Notes under the pieces: generated by a model | Told to the model about the DNA's origin: nothing | Database searches by the model: none | What the model saw: the letters and a program-made list of their open reading frames with translations, nothing else | Made by a program: the position numbers and the translations under genes | Assembly (NCBI GenBank): GCA_013396915.1 | Contig: VWZL01004375.1 | Location: 62,345 to 126,344 of the forward strand | Length of the DNA stretch: 64,000 bases | Direction: 5' to 3' | Origin: Stercorarius parasiticus | Lineage: Eukaryota; Chordata; Aves; Charadriiformes; Stercorariidae | Part shown: positions 61,501 to 64,000 of the stretch, piece by piece | How positions within the stretch are numbered: position 1 is the first letter of the stretch | Layout of the letters: the number at the start of each line of letters is the position of its first letter

Positions 61501-63732
61501 TAAAAGGTAGAGGAGGGGAAACGGAAGCTGCACTTTCAAAATGATAAAGCTAGACATTTATTATGGCACATAGTATGAGGCAACAGGCACTTTCTTAGTA
61601 AAACGGTTTTCCATGACGGCTCTTTTGAAATGGTGTGGAAAAAACAGCTTTAAAACACTAGGTTTTTTATAAGATTGATAATTCTTCTTTGTATGAAGAC
61701 CTCACTTCTCTTAAAGTGCTACCTTCTTGGTCTTCAACATGAAAACCACTTCTGAGTACTACTCACTACAACACTTTGAGCAATTCCCTTCAACAGGAGA
61801 CCAGTTCCAGTTTCCAGCATTCCCATTCAGATCCATCACTCACTTTTTTCAGTTTTTACTCTGCTGTTCAAAACAGAATTATTATATTTTAATGGACAGA
61901 GATAAGGATACCATTTGCAGCTGTTAAATATCCTGTAAGTGCTCAGTATGCAAATTGAACACCAGTAACCTATGTTCTTGGTATATTTAATTTCTCAATT
62001 TGTCTTTGGGTATAAACAACGCAAAATGATTCCACTCTTCTCATTCAGCAGCACTGAACAAAATTTCATCATCTGGAAATTCAAAACTTTTAAACATTTG
62101 AGAAATCTAACAAATTTGTATCCATTTTTTTCTTTAACTTCATTTTGTATTTTCCTCATAAAAAACAATTTACTGAAAGTCCTCCCAATTCTCAGATGTG
62201 ACTTTTTATTTATTTAATTGGCAGGTGAGCAAAAAAAGCCATTTTGATTTAAACTCTGATTTGACATATACCCTGCGTCATGCCTAATGTCGAATCAGTC
62301 TAAAAATCCTAAGCTTTTCCTTTTCCTAAGGAAAACTATGAACAGTAAGAGCAGAGGAAATATGAAGTTATTCCAATACAAACATAATGCTATGTTTCAG
62401 AGCTTGTCCAGCCGTTCCTGTCTAGACTTTACAATGGGTCAGAATTGACAACAAAGGAAGGTAATTTTTGTTTAAAAATATAATTTTTAAAACCGATAAC
62501 TGCTTCAGGAAGGCCTGAAGCTTTGTAATTGTAGACCTCGGTTTGCATAACTGAAACCAGTCTGAATTTTGGTACTACCTGAAAACAACAGATTAAAATG
62601 ATTTCATTATCCCTTATCATTGCACTGATAAACAATAAAATGGGGTTTGGTATCGTTGATCTACATTTTTCTTACATGCCTAACCTTGAAGAGATCTACC
62701 TGTATACGAATTGATTAGTGCATCCTTATCCCAGGTTTTCTGATGCGGCACTCCCACTAATGCCAAACGTAGACATTTTAAATATTTATACAAATTGCAC
62801 CATGAATTAACATGTTTTGCCCCTAGACTTGAAAAGGGGGAGCTGAGAAAAGAAAAAGAAAGCAAACAATAATAATCAGAAGACTGTTAATACAGTTTTA
62901 CAAGAGTATTAAATTCAAATAAAATATTTACAGAGGATAAACAATGCTTTTGGTACACTACGCAATTTACATTACAAGTAGAAGCCACTAATCTTCCACA
63001 CGTTCTGGTTTATAATAGCGAAGCATGAACACAGCAATGGAAGGGAACAGAGTTTTCATTATGAAACTATTTAAAAATAAATGTGTGAATATAAGTGATC
63101 TATTTGTATCCAAGCTCCAGTAGATCTAAAATGAAAGCCAAAAAAGCAAGATGGTGTTGAACAATATTGCTTTCAAGAACTGATTTATGTCGGGTTTTGG
63201 TACTAGAGCTATTCCCAGTTTATGAGTCCTGCATAACAACAACAATCTCAACCTAACAACAATGAAGATTTCTGCTTACTTAAATGGCTACTTACTTAAT
63301 TTTCTTTTTAACAGTGTTGCTGATACCAATTAAACACAACTGCACATTAACTGCTATATAGATGCTATTAGTTTTTCTTTTCCAATTGGTAGCTCAAGAA
63401 AAAAATAGCCAGGCTGCTGTTGTAAAGATTACTGTGTGAGTACATGATTTTTCAGCTTGCTGACAATTTGGAGCAAGTGAGAATAAAATTATTTCAGTTG
63501 GCATAAACATATGGTAAATTGATATACATATTTTTACCAAACACCAAATTTAAAAAGAAAGCATCTCCCAAATACCAATATTTTTTTGAGTGAAGACAAT
63601 TTCTATTTGACCTGAGAAAAGTTGTTTTTAAGCAATCCCCAATTTAGGGGAAAAAAATAAAAAAAAAAGAAAACTCTGAAAAAATAAACTTTCTAGAACA
63701 AAAGGAACACCATTTCAAGTACAAAAATAGAG
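52515..63732. other. Unique AT-rich DNA, no gene recognised
   Basis: I recognise no exon, RNA gene or transposon in these 11 kb. Simple sequence includes (AC)n at about 57306-57321. The 142-codon minus frame at 55916-56344 has several cysteines but no domain I know. The part from about 59200 to 61450 has fewer homopolymers and more even composition than the surroundings. It includes a palindrome-like TGCATAAATGCA (59910-59921) close to POU-type sites, which makes it the best place in the window to look for conserved regulatory DNA, though only as a guess. Confidence 0.5.
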
Positions 63733-63772
63733 ATGCCTAAGCAATGATGCAAATGGCCAAGCAGTGATGCAC
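63733..63772 (+). repeat. 20-base tandem pair
   Basis: Two 20-base units (63733-63752 and 63753-63772) agree at 16 of 20 positions, sharing 'aagca-tgatgca'. The pair lies five bases left of the foldback hairpin. Confidence 0.6.
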
Positions 63773-63777
63773 TGTTG

Positions 63778-63870
63778 CAAAGCATTCTATGTTTCTGTGA
63801 TTTTATTGGTGTAAATTCAAGAGAAATAAGGATTTACACCAATAAAATGACAGAATCATAGAATGCTTTG
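63778..63870. repeat. 39-bp foldback inverted repeat
   Basis: The left arm 63778-63816 and right arm 63832-63870 are reverse complements over 39 bases with two mismatches, separated by 15 bases (63817-63831). The right arm consists of about 19 bases of flanking sequence plus the first 20 bases of a minus-strand CR1 tip. The left arm is an inverted copy of both. Because unique flank and CR1 tip are copied together, the event occurred after the CR1 insertion. A transcript from either strand would fold into a stem of pre-miRNA-like size. Confidence 0.93.
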
Positions 63871-63945
63871 TGTTGGAAGGGACTTTTAAAGATCATTTAG
63901 TCTGACCCCCTTTTCTATTGACGGAGACATCTTTCACTAGATCAT
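63851..63945 (-). mobile_element. CR1 LINE 3' fragment
   Basis: The plus strand reads 'cagaatcatagaatgctttg', 'tgttggaagggacttttaaa' and 'gatcatttagtctgaccccc', then 'acggagacatctttcactag'. This is a good reverse complement of the standard CR1 3' UTR (caaccatgggcagggacaccttccactag in the usual form). Homology ends at about 63945. It is one of the better preserved copies, and its tip forms the right arm of the foldback. Confidence 0.9.
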
Positions 63946-64000
63946 ATAAAATCATAATAAAATTAAGAGGAAATTCAAAATATTTTTAGAAATCAACAAA

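Noticed and set aside
1..64000. Bacterial-type systems, CRISPR arrays, endogenous viral genes (such as hepadnavirus- or parvovirus-like inserts), tRNA genes and processed retrogenes
   Set aside because: I looked for repeated spacers, viral polymerase or capsid-like frames, tRNA-like cloverleaf blocks and intronless gene copies with poly(A) tails. Apart from the solo LTR, nothing met even a weak standard.

Overview
This window is bird nuclear DNA. The evidence is a set of CR1 LINE fragments with the typical avian 3' end (the octamer ATTCTATG and relatives) and a solo endogenous-retroviral LTR of a kind widespread in modern birds. The rest is AT-rich, full of A/T homopolymers, and carries stop codons in all six frames. 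Neoaves is plausible from the LTR, but the species cannot be named. I recognise no protein-coding exon, tRNA, rRNA, CRISPR array or known non-coding RNA gene. The window is best read as gene desert or as part of a very large intron.

Layout. 1-10.8 kb: unique AT-rich DNA with two possible MIR/CORE-SINE relics (about 0.13 and 7.6 kb) and short microsatellites. 10.8-12.9 kb: a CR1 relic, then a CR1 copy on the minus strand that contains a 447-base assembly gap. 17.7-18.6 kb: a very old plus-strand CR1 reverse-transcriptase fossil. 22.2 and 25.8 kb: two copies of an unexplained 39-base exact repeat, with a minus-strand CR1 between them at 23.8 kb. 29.3-30.2 kb: a second ancient plus-strand CR1. 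32.0-32.5 kb: a CR1 long 3' segment, minus strand. 35.7-35.9 kb: a polypyrimidine tract followed by a polypurine tract. 41.8 and 46.1 kb: two CR1 tails. 51.7-52.5 kb: a minus-strand solo LTR with a short target-site duplication and an internal 259-base duplication separated by a single N. 63.8-63.9 kb: a 39-base-pair foldback hairpin overlapping the 3' tip of another CR1.

Nothing here works together as a pathway or system. The most noteworthy points are structural: the foldback duplication at the CR1 tip, the duplicated LTR segment (probably an assembly fault), the 39-base repeat pair whose right flanks are inverted relative to each other, and the orientation of the retroelements. All younger elements lie on the minus strand, as expected if the plus strand is transcribed as an intron; this is an inference from few elements.

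Limits: repeats were identified by eye from remembered family consensus features, not by a database search, so boundaries are approximate, especially for the ancient copies.
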